A stretch of 64,000 nt of DNA. Origin: an uncultured beta proteobacterium (GTDB lineage Bacteria > Pseudomonadota > Gammaproteobacteria > Burkholderiales > Rhodocyclaceae). The position numbers and the translations under genes are program-made. Below the pieces are notes generated by a model. It was not told where the DNA came from. It saw only the letters and a list, made by a program, of their open reading frames with translations, and did not search any database. How positions within the stretch are numbered: the first letter of the stretch is position 1; each line of letters begins with the position of its first letter. Shown one piece after another: positions 23,387 through 32,142 of this stretch. Location: NCBI GenBank assembly GCA_903908065.1, contig CAIVQO010000047.1, positions 1 through 64,000 of the forward strand. Reading direction: 5' to 3'.

Positions 23387-25683
23387 TGCCTCCCGGCGTT
23401 CCCGATCATCAGCTGCATGGGACCGCTACCCTTGACCGGCAGCGTGCCCCCCCCCATCAGCGACGGCACCGCCGTCGCCACATGCACCTGCGTCTGGCCT
23501 TCCTTGCCCAGCGCCTTGAAGGTCACCGCCAGAATCGAGCCGGCGCCGCTCGCACCAGTGGCGGCGCTGCGCCTGATACCGGCATATACCCGCCCGGTAG
23601 AGGCATCCGCACGCTGAGTGAAGTTGGTCTGCGCGCTGTCGTTACGCAGCAGGTCACCCTCGGCGATACTGACGACCGACAGTGCCCCCGGATCGAACAG
23701 CAACTGCATTTCGGCACCGGCAAGCGCCGCGGTGCTGCTGCCCTCGACACTGACGGTGAATTCTTCGCCAGGCTTCACTTGCGTCGGCCCCTTCCAGGAA
23801 AGTTGCAGCGCCTCCGCAGGCGGCACGTCGGCGGTTCTGGCCGCTGCCGGTCCAGCCGGCGCCAGCGCTGCAACGGTCGTGGCCGCCGGTCCGCCCACCG
23901 CCACCGAAGTCCGGTTGGCGGCAAGCTTCACCGGCTCGTCGGGCAGATTCAACACCGGCCGCGCGACACGGAATGCCGCCTCGGTGCCGGACCACACCGC
24001 AGCCATGTCCAGAGGCGGCCGCGGGATGTTGCGCACGATGCGCGGCGTGATCGAAAGCACGATTTCGGTCTTCTGACCATCGGTGCGGGTATTCGAGAAC
24101 AGACGGCCGAGCACCGGGATGTCGCCGATGCCGGGCAGGCGCGATGCCTTCTCGATCTCGTCGTCCTGGATCAGGCCCATCAGGGTCTGCGTCTCGCCAT
24201 CCTTGAGTTGCAGCACGGTCGAGGCGTTGCGCGTGCCGACGCGGAAGGCCACCGTTCCGTTCTTGCTGGTCACCTGGTCACCCAGGGTGCTGACTTCGAG
24301 GTTCATCTTGATCATCACGCCGCCGTCAAGATGGATGTTCGGCTCGATTTCGAGCTTGAGGCCGACGTCGAGGTACTGGATGTTGTCGGTAATCACCGGA
24401 GTGGTGGTGTTGGGCGTCACCACCGACGAGATGACCGGGATGCGGTTGCCAATCAGGATCTTTGCCTTTTCCCGGTTGCGGACACGAATGCGCGGGTTCG
24501 ATAGCAGGTTGCTGTTACCAACCTCGCGCTTAAGATTCAGCGATCCGGGATAGGGGCCGCCGGTGATGCCGCGGGAATTCATGGTGAACTGGTCGGGAAA
24601 CTGCAGGCCGAGCTGGGAGAGCTGGGAGCGGAGGATTTCCAGCACCTCGACCTCCAGCATCACTTCGGGCTCGGCGTGATCCTGCACCGAGATCAGGTTC
24701 TCGGCCAGGCGGATCACCTCCGGCGTATCGCGAATCACAAGCAGGTTCAGTTTCTCGTCGATAAAGGTGTCCTTGGTCTTGAGCATGGTCTTGATCATGT
24801 TCTGCGTCTGCTTGACGTCGGCATTCTCAAGATAGAAGGAACGGATCACCAGGTCCTGGTACTCGCGGATCTTTGGTGCCGTAGCCGGATAGATCATCAG
24901 GGTGTTGTCGTTGAGCACCTTGCCGGCGAGCTGGTTGGGCTCCAGCAGCAGCGCGATGGCATTCTCGATCAGCACGTCGCGCACCGCGATGCTGACCCGG
25001 ATGTCCGGCCGCACTTCCTTGTCGAAGATAAAATTCAGCCCGCTGCCCTTGGCCAGCGCATCGAAGACCTGGCGCAAACTGGCTTCGCGGAAGTCCAGGC
25101 TGATCGGTTGCGTATAGCGCGACTTGAGCTGTGGCGCAGAGATGATCTGGCGAAAGCGCTTGGACTGGATCTCGCGCCGCGCCTCGCGCGCCTCCTGCTG
25201 CTCCGGGTTCTCGGCCAGCACCTTGTAGAGCAGGTCGAGGGCAAGTTCGGCCTGCCCCTTGGCGTCGGCTTCGATTGCCTTGCGTACCTCTGCCCGATGC
25301 CGCCGTGCCCGCGCCACCGACTCGAGGCCAGCAATTGCACGTGGGTTGCCTGGCTGCATGGCCAGGACGCGCTGGAAGGTCTCCTCCGCGGTGCTGATGC
25401 GCCCGCCTGCGAGGTCGGCGTCAGCGCTGGTGAGCAGCTCGAACATGGCCTTTTCGCGCAGCTCGATGAGCCCGGTGCGCAAGGAATAATCCCGCGGATC
25501 CGAGCGTGCTGCGTCGCGCATGCGGCCGATGCCGTCTTCCACGCGCCCCTCGGCCACGAGGCCGCGCCCTTCCCGCGAGAGGAACTCGGCCCCGCATCCG
25601 GGCAAGGTAAGCAGGATCAGGGCAAGGCCCGCCCAGAGCCCAATGCCCATGGCCTGGAAAGCCACTTTGGTTTCGTGATTCAT
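23383..25683 (-). CDS. gspD: Secretin with C-terminal cohesin domain
   Basis: 766 residues. Signal with lipobox LPGC (about residues 28-31), a TPR-like region (60-180), N-domains (SLDFREASLRQVFDALAKGS, FYLENADVKQTQNMIKTMLK) and the secretin core (LLSNPRIRVRNREKAKILIG ... IPVLGRLFSNTRTDGQKTEI, SITPRIV). After a Pro/Ala linker, residues about 624-762 form a cohesin-like domain (PGEEFTVSVEGSSTAALAGA, LLFDPGALSVVSIAEGDLLR, SILAVTFKALG). The outer-membrane ring through which folded proteins leave the cell. The fused cohesin would face the periplasm or the cell surface and could bind cargo. Overlaps both neighbours (ATGA at each side). Confidence 0.93.
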   Translation of the reverse strand: MNHETKVAFQAMGIGLWAGLALILLTLPGCGAEFLSREGRGLVAEGRVEDGIGRMRDAARSDPRDYSLRTGLIELREKAMFELLTSADADLAGGRISTAEETFQRVLAMQPGNPRAIAGLESVARARRHRAEVRKAIEADAKGQAELALDLLYKVLAENPEQQEAREARREIQSKRFRQIISAPQLKSRYTQPISLDFREASLRQVFDALAKGSGLNFIFDKEVRPDIRVSIAVRDVLIENAIALLLEPNQLAGKVLNDNTLMIYPATAPKIREYQDLVIRSFYLENADVKQTQNMIKTMLKTKDTFIDEKLNLLVIRDTPEVIRLAENLISVQDHAEPEVMLEVEVLEILRSQLSQLGLQFPDQFTMNSRGITGGPYPGSLNLKREVGNSNLLSNPRIRVRNREKAKILIGNRIPVISSVVTPNTTTPVITDNIQYLDVGLKLEIEPNIHLDGGVMIKMNLEVSTLGDQVTSKNGTVAFRVGTRNASTVLQLKDGETQTLMGLIQDDEIEKASRLPGIGDIPVLGRLFSNTRTDGQKTEIVLSITPRIVRNIPRPPLDMAAVWSGTEAAFRVARPVLNLPDEPVKLAANRTSVAVGGPAATTVAALAPAGPAAARTADVPPAEALQLSWKGPTQVKPGEEFTVSVEGSSTAALAGAEMQLLFDPGALSVVSIAEGDLLRNDSAQTNFTQRADASTGRVYAGIRRSAATGASGAGSILAVTFKALGKEGQTQVHVATAVPSLMGGGTLPVKGSGPMQLMIGNAGRQ

Positions 25684-26327
25684 ATTCCGGATCCGATCGA
25701 AAGGATTTGTGTTTCGCGCAGGGGCAGGTAAACGAAGCGCAGGCTGGCGCCGTCGGCTCGCTCGAGGAGGTAAGTGTTATCGATGCTTTCGCCGACGCTG
25801 GCTGAAATCACTTCCATTCCACGAAACAGGAAGTAGATGCGTTGTCCATTGCCCTCATCGACCTGCCCCATGAAGCGGAATGGCAGGGGCGGCGCCCTGG
25901 GGGGCTCGATGACGGGGGGAGGTGGTGGCGGTGGTGGCGGTGGTGCGACGACCCAGCTCTTTGCGCCGAACGCATTGCCGCTTTCGCTGACTGCGCCGAG
26001 ATCGCGCTGCCGGGCCAGCAATTCGAGCCGCACCGGCCCGCCCATGGGCAACGCCGCGACGTCCGCCGACCCGGCGCGCTCGCCCCCGGGCGCGGCCGGG
26101 GCCGTCGCCAGCACCGGCTCCAGGCGCAGCAGCAAGCCACCTTCGACGGCATCGCCATCGCCCGGCGGCAGGGCGGCACGGGCATGCTCGGCCAGCCGGA
26201 GTTCGATGCGCAGCGGACGCAGGTCCGCTCCGCCAAGGAGCTGTGTTGAATCGACACGCTCGACTTCGATTCCCACCATGCCGGCGAGCACGCCGAGCAC
26301 GAGAACCACAATAGGCTTCCGCTTCAT
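25680..26327 (-). CDS. PilP/GspC-like alignment protein, proline-rich
   Basis: 215 residues. N-terminal membrane anchor (IVVLVLGVLAGMVGIEV), an Ala-rich region, a run of ten prolines, then a small C-terminal domain (PFRFMGQVDEGNGQRIYFLF, VISASVGESIDNTYLLERA) typical of GspC HR or PilP domains that dock on the secretin N-domains. The coding strand has a GGT/GGC-type simple repeat at about 25917-25952. Overlaps the PilO-like and secretin genes by four bases each. Confidence 0.75.
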   Translation of the reverse strand: MKRKPIVVLVLGVLAGMVGIEVERVDSTQLLGGADLRPLRIELRLAEHARAALPPGDGDAVEGGLLLRLEPVLATAPAAPGGERAGSADVAALPMGGPVRLELLARQRDLGAVSESGNAFGAKSWVVAPPPPPPPPPPVIEPPRAPPLPFRFMGQVDEGNGQRIYFLFRGMEVISASVGESIDNTYLLERADGASLRFVYLPLRETQILSIGSGI

Positions 26328-26893
26328 CGCTTGCCCGCCAGGAAAATGCTCAGGCGTATCTGTGCCTCGATCGCAGCCTCGCCGACGTTCTGGCGCTGCA
26401 GGGCGATGCCATCGAGCGCTAGCGACGGAACATCACGCAGGGCTCGGCGCACGAAGTTCTTGATGTTTGCATAGGAGCCCTTGACCGGCAACGTGATCTG
26501 GTAGCGCATGACATCCAGTCCGGTCTCGTCGGCCAGGCGATAGTCACCCCGTTCCAGTACCAGGCCCTCGGCTTCCGCTGCGGCAAGCACCTCGCCGACC
26601 ACTCGATTGATGTCCGTTGCCGGCGGCAGGAATCGCTCGAAAGCCGCGATCTGCGCTGCGGGGCTGTTGTCGGAGTGGCGCTTTATTTCGCGCCCGCTGC
26701 GTGGTGACTCGCGCAGGCGCGCCGCCTGAACCTCGAGATCGGCGGCCGACTCCCGGGTCGGAAGCGTGATGCTGAAGAATTCCAGCAGGGCGAGCGCCAG
26801 CAACGCGCCGGCAACGGCGGCGGCCCATCCCAGTCTTAGATAGGTCTGGTGCAGGCGAAATCCTATTTCTGCGCGAGCTTTGCCGATGTCCAT
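26324..26893 (-). CDS. PilO/GspM-like inner-membrane protein
   Basis: 189 residues. One transmembrane helix (WAAAVAGALLALALLEFF), a coiled coil, then a ferredoxin-like domain (FERFLPPATDINRVVGEVLA, MRYQITLPVKGSYANIKNFV) as in PilO. The start at 26893 lies inside the end of the PilN-like gene (31 bases overlap). Forms the inner-membrane platform with the PilM and PilN-like proteins and links the ATPase to the secretin. Confidence 0.8.
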   Translation of the reverse strand: MDIGKARAEIGFRLHQTYLRLGWAAAVAGALLALALLEFFSITLPTRESAADLEVQAARLRESPRSGREIKRHSDNSPAAQIAAFERFLPPATDINRVVGEVLAAAEAEGLVLERGDYRLADETGLDVMRYQITLPVKGSYANIKNFVRRALRDVPSLALDGIALQRQNVGEAAIEAQIRLSIFLAGKR

Positions 26894-27531
26894 GATGCGG
26901 TGAATGTGAAGCGAACGGGACGGTTGGGGTCTTCCGTCATGATCTGGTGGGACTGAAGAATGGCTGGTGCGAGTCGGCCATCGACCCGCAGGCGATCGAG
27001 GTAGGCCAGCATCCCCTGCGCGTTGCGTGCCTCGACGGCAGCGCGCACCTGCGCACTGGCGGGATCGGAGTCCAGGCTGAGCAAGGCAATGTCGTCGTTG
27101 TTCACCGCCTCGATGCTGCCGAAGACATCCTCCCACGGCGTGCTGAGCTGACGGATAACCCGATTCGCCTTCTGAACGCGCTCATCGAGATCGGTGCCAC
27201 GCAGGCGGTTCTGTGCCGCCTGGCGCTGCTCGGCGCCGCGATCGAAACCCAGCGCCGACAATTCGGCCTCGAGCTCGCCAACCCGGGACTGGAAGCGGTC
27301 GGACTGCCAGGAGGCAAGCGAAAGCAAGACCATGCCAATGGCAATGGCGGTAATCCCCGGGACCATCGAACGACGTTGCGGTTGGGCAAAGTCGAGCAAC
27401 AGCGCCGGCGCCCGATGCAAGCCCAGCCGGGCGAAAATTGCGCCTGCGGGAAGCCGCCGACTTACACGCGCGTAGCCGTCCCGCAGCCGGCCCGCCGCAT
27501 GGTGTAACAGCCGCGCGAGATTCGCCTTCAT
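26863..27531 (-). CDS. PilN/GspL-like inner-membrane protein
   Basis: 222 residues from ATG 27531 with GGAG seven bases upstream. Cytoplasmic head, transmembrane segment (SMVPGITAIAIGMVLLSLAS), coiled coil (RVGELEAELSALGFDRGAEQ) and a ferredoxin-like domain (NAQGMLAYLDRLRVDGRL). Its start overlaps the end of the PilM-like gene. In type IV pili and atypical type II systems PilN binds PilM at the membrane. Confidence 0.8.
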   Translation of the reverse strand: MKANLARLLHHAAGRLRDGYARVSRRLPAGAIFARLGLHRAPALLLDFAQPQRRSMVPGITAIAIGMVLLSLASWQSDRFQSRVGELEAELSALGFDRGAEQRQAAQNRLRGTDLDERVQKANRVIRQLSTPWEDVFGSIEAVNNDDIALLSLDSDPASAQVRAAVEARNAQGMLAYLDRLRVDGRLAPAILQSHQIMTEDPNRPVRFTFTASWTSAKLAQK

Positions 27532-27532
27532 T

Positions 27533-28339
27533 TCAGCACTCCAGCGCAGAGCCCGCGCCCAGGGCGAAGCGGGCGTACCGCGTTGGCCGGACCTGCGACA
27601 GGTCAACCAGTTCGACATCGGATCCGGCCAGGCAATCCCTGCCATCCATGCCCGGCGCCTGAAGGTAGAGGCGGCGGGGGAAGTACCTGCCACCGGCCAT
27701 CAGCCTGGCCTCCCGCAAAAGGGCCGGAAGCGCAGTGCAGATGGGCTCGGCCAGCGGCACCGCCACGACGCTCAGCCAGCGACCTCCGGACAGGCTGGCC
27801 AGCACCAGCAGGCCGGGTTCGGCCTGGGCAAACCAGAAGTCCTTGTCACGGATCTGGTGCCGGACCTGGTTGAAGCCCTGCGTCAGCATCGGCTCGAACG
27901 AGCGCAGGCGCAGCCTGGCGCCAAGCAACAACTGCCGTACATCGGCGATCAGGCTGGCGTCGATGGCGGCGGCGAGCTGGTCCTTGCCGGACAGAGGGTT
28001 CGCCAGCCGCACCTCCAGCGCCGCCTGGGCGCCATGAACCTGCTGAAACTTGTGCAGCGCCAATGCACATTCGTCCGCCATGCCTCGCAAGTGCCGGCTG
28101 GGGGGAACGATGCAGTAGCGCACCTGGGCGTTGGATACTTGTACCCGGGCGTCCGCATCCTGCCAGCGTGGATCGGCCAGGCACTCCTGCAACCCTGCCG
28201 TCAGCGCGCCCTCGCCAGCGGCAAGCATCTGTTCGTGGCGCGCCGCGCGCCGCGGAGCAATGCCCCGGCTCCAGCGCGTAAGGACCAGGCGCTGCGGGTG
28301 CAGTTCGATGACGACCGTGTCCTTAAACAAAGGTGACAC
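27533..28339 (-). CDS. PilM-like actin-fold protein
   Basis: 268 residues from the GTG at 28339, which has AGGAG seven bases upstream inside the end of gspE. Begins MSPLFKDTVVIELHPQRLVL (GTG read as Met), where canonical PilM has its first nucleotide-binding strand. The later part (LIADVRQLLLGARLRLRSFE, QAEPGLLVLASLSGGRWLSV) follows the MshI/PilM-type layout, but the phosphate motifs are weak, so nucleotide binding is doubtful. Cytoplasmic adaptor between the ATPase and the PilN-like protein. Confidence 0.72.
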   Translation of the reverse strand: MSPLFKDTVVIELHPQRLVLTRWSRGIAPRRAARHEQMLAAGEGALTAGLQECLADPRWQDADARVQVSNAQVRYCIVPPSRHLRGMADECALALHKFQQVHGAQAALEVRLANPLSGKDQLAAAIDASLIADVRQLLLGARLRLRSFEPMLTQGFNQVRHQIRDKDFWFAQAEPGLLVLASLSGGRWLSVVAVPLAEPICTALPALLREARLMAGGRYFPRRLYLQAPGMDGRDCLAGSDVELVDLSQVRPTRYARFALGAGSALEC

Positions 28340-30017
28340 GATTGATCTCCTGCAAGGTGGTCTCGCCGGCACGCACCAGGTTGAGCGCCGCTTCGCGCAA
28401 CATGCGCGTGCCACCCTGACGGGCCCGCTCCTTGATCTGGCGAATCGGCGCGTTGGCCACGATCATTTCGCGCAATTCGTCGTCAAGCACCAGGAATTCG
28501 GCGATCGCCTTGCGGCCCTTGAATCCGGTGCCACGGCAGGTTCCGCAGCCCTGCCCGGCCATGAAGCGATACCCGGCAGGGTCGCCCTCGATACCCGAGT
28601 CGGCGAGCAGGCGCGCGTCCGGCTGCGCCGGCCGGCGGCAATCGGGACAGTTGATGCGCACGAGACGCTGCGCCACGATGCCGTTGAGCGCCGAGACGAA
28701 GCTGTAAGGGTCGACGCCCATGTGCTTGAAGCGGCCGATCACGTCGAAAGCGCTGTTGGCATGCACTGAAGTGAAGACCAGGTGACCGGTCAGCGCGGAC
28801 TGCACCGCGATCTGGGCGGTATCGGGATCGCGGATCTCGCCGACCAGGATCTTGTCCGGGTCGTGGCGCAGGATCGAGCGCAGGCCACGGGCGAAAGTCA
28901 GGCCCTTGCGTTCATTGACGGGAATCTGCAGCACGCCGGGCAGCTGGTATTCGACAGGATCCTCAATGGTGACGATCTTGTCCTTGCCCTGGTTGATCTC
29001 GGTCAGCGCCGCGTAGAGCGTGGTGGTCTTGCCGCTGCCGGTTGGTCCGGTCACCAGCACCATGCCATAGGGTTCGCTGGCCAGCTTGCGTATCCGCCGG
29101 ATTGAGTCCGGATCGAGGCCCAGCACCTCCAGGCGCAGGTCGCGCGCGCCCTCTGCCAGCGTGCGCTTGTCAAGAATCCGCAACACCGCGTCTTCGCCGA
29201 ACATGCTTGGCATGACCGAGACACGCAGATCCACCGGATGGTTGCGCACCGAGATCTTGAATCGGCCGTCCTGCGGCACGCGCGTCTCTGAAATATCGAG
29301 ATCCGACATGACCTTGATGCGCGAAATGACCTCCTGGGCCATCGCCAGGCCGGACACCCGGCCCACCGAGCTCAACACGCCGTCGATGCGGTAGCGGATG
29401 GCCATCCCCGTCGGCTCGCTCTCGAGATGGATGTCGCTGGCGCCGGACTTGAATGCATCATAAAGCGTCGAATTGACCAGCCGGACAACCGGACTGGAGT
29501 CTTCGTTGATGGCCACCAGGGAAAGCTCCTCCGCGGCCAGCGGAGACTCCTCGGTAGGCGCCGACTCGCCCAGCAGGCCAGCCATCGCGCTCATCAGCTC
29601 TTCCTGGCGAGCGAGGTAGGCGGAGAGGTCGGCACAGTGCACGAGGCTGAGCGGGGTTCCTTGCGGCAAGGCGAAACGTGCCCACTCGCGCAACCCCTGA
29701 TCGAAGGGATCAGCCAGCGCCAAGGTTGCGCTTCCATGGTCGAGACGAAGGAAGACACAGCCCCGGCGCGAAGCCTCGGCAAAGGGCAGGCATTCGAAGT
29801 CCGGTGTCGCCAGCTCCAGGGCCTCCTGCGGGAGATACGCCATGCCGAAGCTGGCGGCGAGCACGGAAGCGAATTCGCGGGGCAGCAGGCTGCTTTGCTC
29901 CTCCAGCACCTCGAGCATAGGTCGGCCGATGGAACTTGCCCGGTTACGGGCATCTGCGACCGCCTCGGGCGTCAGCAGCGCCGCGGCGACCGCCAGTTCC
30001 GAAATTCTGTCGTTCAT
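28323..30017 (-). CDS. gspE: Secretion ATPase GspE/PilB family
   Basis: 564 residues. N-terminal MshEN-like domain (1-130), then the ATPase: Walker A GPTGSGKTT near 332, Asp box ILRHDPDKILVGEIRD, Walker B-adjacent TGHLVFTSVHAN, and a tetracysteine zinc site (CPDC ... CGTC). All catalytic elements are present. Hexameric motor that powers pseudopilus assembly at the inner membrane. Overlaps gspF by four bases upstream and the PilM-like gene by 17 downstream. Confidence 0.96.
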   Translation of the reverse strand: MNDRISELAVAAALLTPEAVADARNRASSIGRPMLEVLEEQSSLLPREFASVLAASFGMAYLPQEALELATPDFECLPFAEASRRGCVFLRLDHGSATLALADPFDQGLREWARFALPQGTPLSLVHCADLSAYLARQEELMSAMAGLLGESAPTEESPLAAEELSLVAINEDSSPVVRLVNSTLYDAFKSGASDIHLESEPTGMAIRYRIDGVLSSVGRVSGLAMAQEVISRIKVMSDLDISETRVPQDGRFKISVRNHPVDLRVSVMPSMFGEDAVLRILDKRTLAEGARDLRLEVLGLDPDSIRRIRKLASEPYGMVLVTGPTGSGKTTTLYAALTEINQGKDKIVTIEDPVEYQLPGVLQIPVNERKGLTFARGLRSILRHDPDKILVGEIRDPDTAQIAVQSALTGHLVFTSVHANSAFDVIGRFKHMGVDPYSFVSALNGIVAQRLVRINCPDCRRPAQPDARLLADSGIEGDPAGYRFMAGQGCGTCRGTGFKGRKAIAEFLVLDDELREMIVANAPIRQIKERARQGGTRMLREAALNLVRAGETTLQEINRVTFV

Positions 30018-31210
30018 TGCTTGACACTCCCGGCAAGATCAAAAATCGGCATGTAGAGCAGGATCACTATGCCGCCGATCAGCAGCCCCAGCAGGGCCAT
30101 CAGCAGGGGCTCGAACAGACGGGCAACCCAGTCCATCCAGCGTATGGTTTCCTCGTCGTGGTAATCGGCTACGCGCTCGAGCATCGCGGCCATGTCGCCC
30201 CCGTGTTCGCCCACCGCCAACATGCGGTTGCCGACAGAGGTGGTCAGGCCATTGCTTTCCAGCGCGCGCGAGATCGGCGCACCCTGGGTGATCAGGCGCG
30301 AGGTCCGCTGCAATTGCGCACGCATGGTCCCGCTCAGCATGTTTGCCGAAAGGGCCAGCGCCGGAACGATCGGCGTGCCGCCGCGCAGCAGCATCGCCAG
30401 CGTGCGGTAGAGCCGCGCCAGTTCATAGACCTTGATGCGCGGCCCGAGGCCTGGAAGTTCGCGCATGCGCATGGCCAGCCAGTCGCGTACCGACTGCATC
30501 GAGATCGCGGCGGCGACTCCGAACAACAGCGCAGCCGTGGCCGCGGCTGCCTCCAGCGGATGAGCTCCGATCAGTCGACCGAGGTCGAACAGCAGAGCTG
30601 AAGCCCAGGGCATATCGGTCCCGGATTCCTTGTAGACCCCGGCGAACTTGGGAACCACGAAGCCGATCAGGAAAGCGCTGACCAGCAGGCCGACGCTGAG
30701 CAGCAGCACCGGGTAGATCAGTGCCGCAACGATTTTCTTGCGCACGTCGTCCATGCGACTTGCGTAGTCGCAGTAGCGCTGCAAGGCTTCCTCCAGGCCG
30801 CCAGTACGCTCGCTGGCGCCGATACCGGCAACCAGGATCTGGGGGAACCCGGCGCCGGACTCCACCATCGCCTCGGAAAGCCGGGCGCCGCGGCGCAGCT
30901 TGGCCAGCAGCGCCTCGATCGCGGCCCGCGCACCCGGCCGCGTCTCTTTTTCGGCAATGGCCTCGAGGGCCACTACCAGGCTCAGGCCGGCGCGCAACAG
31001 CATCAGCAGTTCCTGCACAAAACCCAGCACCACCAGGCGTGCCGCGCGCGGCGCCAGGCTGCCGGCCACGGCGCCCTGCTTCTGCCGCACCTGGAACGGG
31101 GACAGACCACGCTGCTGGGCTTCGCGCCGGGCATCGGCCTCGACCGCCGCCTCGATGCTCAGCGCCACCACGTCACCACTGGCGGAAAGAGCCTTGACCT
31201 CGAAAATCAT
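30014..31210 (-). CDS. gspF: Inner-membrane platform protein GspF/PilC
   Basis: 398 residues with the two-repeat GspF architecture: FVQELLMLLRAGLSLVVALE and YRTLAMLLRGGTPIVPALAL mark the two cytoplasmic bundles, and transmembrane segments fall near 170-190, 215-235 and 370-390. It connects the rotating ATPase to pilin subunits. Begins 14 bases after the major pseudopilin gene; its stop overlaps the gspE start. Confidence 0.95.
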   Translation of the reverse strand: MIFEVKALSASGDVVALSIEAAVEADARREAQQRGLSPFQVRQKQGAVAGSLAPRAARLVVLGFVQELLMLLRAGLSLVVALEAIAEKETRPGARAAIEALLAKLRRGARLSEAMVESGAGFPQILVAGIGASERTGGLEEALQRYCDYASRMDDVRKKIVAALIYPVLLLSVGLLVSAFLIGFVVPKFAGVYKESGTDMPWASALLFDLGRLIGAHPLEAAAATAALLFGVAAAISMQSVRDWLAMRMRELPGLGPRIKVYELARLYRTLAMLLRGGTPIVPALALSANMLSGTMRAQLQRTSRLITQGAPISRALESNGLTTSVGNRMLAVGEHGGDMAAMLERVADYHDEETIRWMDWVARLFEPLLMALLGLLIGGIVILLYMPIFDLAGSVKQ

Positions 31211-31224
31211 TGCCGTGTCCGGCC

Positions 31225-31668
31225 TCAGTTATTGCGAATGTCGGCAGCTTCGCCGGTCCCACCGGCTACGCCGTCCTTGCCCAGCGAAACCAGTTCGAAT
31301 TCGCCACGCTCGCCAGGAATCTTGTAGATGAAGGGGCGCCCCCAGGGATCCATCGGCAGATCCTTCTTGAGGTAGGGGCCATCCCAGCGCGGCTCGTTGG
31401 CCGGCTTCTTGATGATGGCCGCCAGGCCCTGGTCCTGCGACGGGTAATGGCCTGTATCGAGGCGGTACTGGTCGAGCGCCTTCTCCAGCGCGTCGATCTG
31501 GGCGCGCGCCGCTTTGACCTCGGACTTTCCGATCTGCGCAAAGTAACGTGGTCCGACGTAGCCGGCGAGCAGGCCGATGATGGCCATCACCACCAACAGT
31601 TCGAGCAGCGTAAAGCCGCGCTGGGCGGCGCGTTTAGCCCCATGAGCGAAGGATCGGCGCACGATCAT
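31225..31668 (-). CDS. gspG: Major pseudopilin GspG
   Basis: 147 residues from ATG 31668, GAGGAG seven bases upstream. Prepilin signal ending AAQRG before FTLLELLVVMAIIGLLAGYV, with Glu at +5, and the GspG hallmark C-terminal domain (DTGHYPSQDQGLAAIIKKPA, WDGPYLKKDLPMDPWGRPFI, Ca-site-like GKDG). Main subunit of the pseudopilus, processed by a prepilin peptidase that is not encoded in this window. Start codon overlaps the stop of the small gene before it. Confidence 0.95.
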   Translation of the reverse strand: MIVRRSFAHGAKRAAQRGFTLLELLVVMAIIGLLAGYVGPRYFAQIGKSEVKAARAQIDALEKALDQYRLDTGHYPSQDQGLAAIIKKPANEPRWDGPYLKKDLPMDPWGRPFIYKIPGERGEFELVSLGKDGVAGGTGEAADIRNN

Positions 31669-31904
31669 GGCTGGCTCCTCGCATCCGGCATCGCCACCGC
31701 ACATGCCAGCGCGGCGAACTCGCCCGCCGGTGAGGTCGCTGGCTGACATGCAGGCGCGCCATACACGGCGTGATAGGCCATCGCCGTGTGCGACAGGAAA
31801 ACCGTCAGCACGGCTGCCCCCAGCATGAACTGGAGGCGGGCCAACAGCCGCCTGCCGTGAAAGCCATTGGTTGCGGTTCCGGGAGCCTTGAACTTCGTTT
31901 TCAT
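31665..31904 (-). CDS. Small membrane or exported protein heading the secretion operon
   Basis: 79 residues, GGAG seven bases before the ATG. A basic N-terminus is followed by one hydrophobic segment (LQFMLGAAVLTVFLSHTAMA) that could be a signal peptide cleaved at AMA or an anchor, and a short tail with two Cys. ATGA overlap with gspG. It is the first gene behind promoter A. No family recognised. Confidence 0.6.
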   Translation of the reverse strand: MKTKFKAPGTATNGFHGRRLLARLQFMLGAAVLTVFLSHTAMAYHAVYGAPACQPATSPAGEFAALACAVAMPDARSQP

Positions 31905-31970
31905 TTACGTTCTCCGACGTGTGGGGCCTGTTGATTCCCGTTGGGGCGGGAGTGCTTCTGCTACCACTGC

Positions 31971-32035
31971 ATCATAGGGAGGCTAGGTTGCCGGGTCTGT
32001 CGCCGCCGTGTCGCCGATGCGTAACGCTCTGTAAC
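31971..32035 (-). promoter_or_regulatory. RstA-type promoter A, secretion operon
   Basis: Minus strand: perfect GTTAC half-sites at 32035-32031 and 32025-32021 (10 bp period), a 21-bp gap, CAGACC (31999-31994), a 17-bp spacer, TATGAT (31976-31971). The first gene starts about 65 bases downstream of the -10. The half-sites sit near -57 to -71, a class I activator position. Confidence 0.78.
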
Positions 32036-32060
32036 CTCCACCGAGGGAGGCGGCGGGCGG

Positions 32061-32096
32061 AAAAAGAGCGCCCCGGGTCCAATGATCCGGGGCGCT
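32061..32096 (-). terminator. Terminator after exported Ig-like protein 1
   Basis: On the minus strand a 10-bp stem AGCGCCCCGG / CCGGGGCGCT with a 10-base loop, followed by CTTTTT. It separates the gene at 32143 from promoter A of the secretion operon. Confidence 0.85.
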
Positions 32097-32142
32097 GTCA
32101 AGCCGCCTCGGCCGGGTGCTGCACCGGCCTGGGCAGGGGGGG

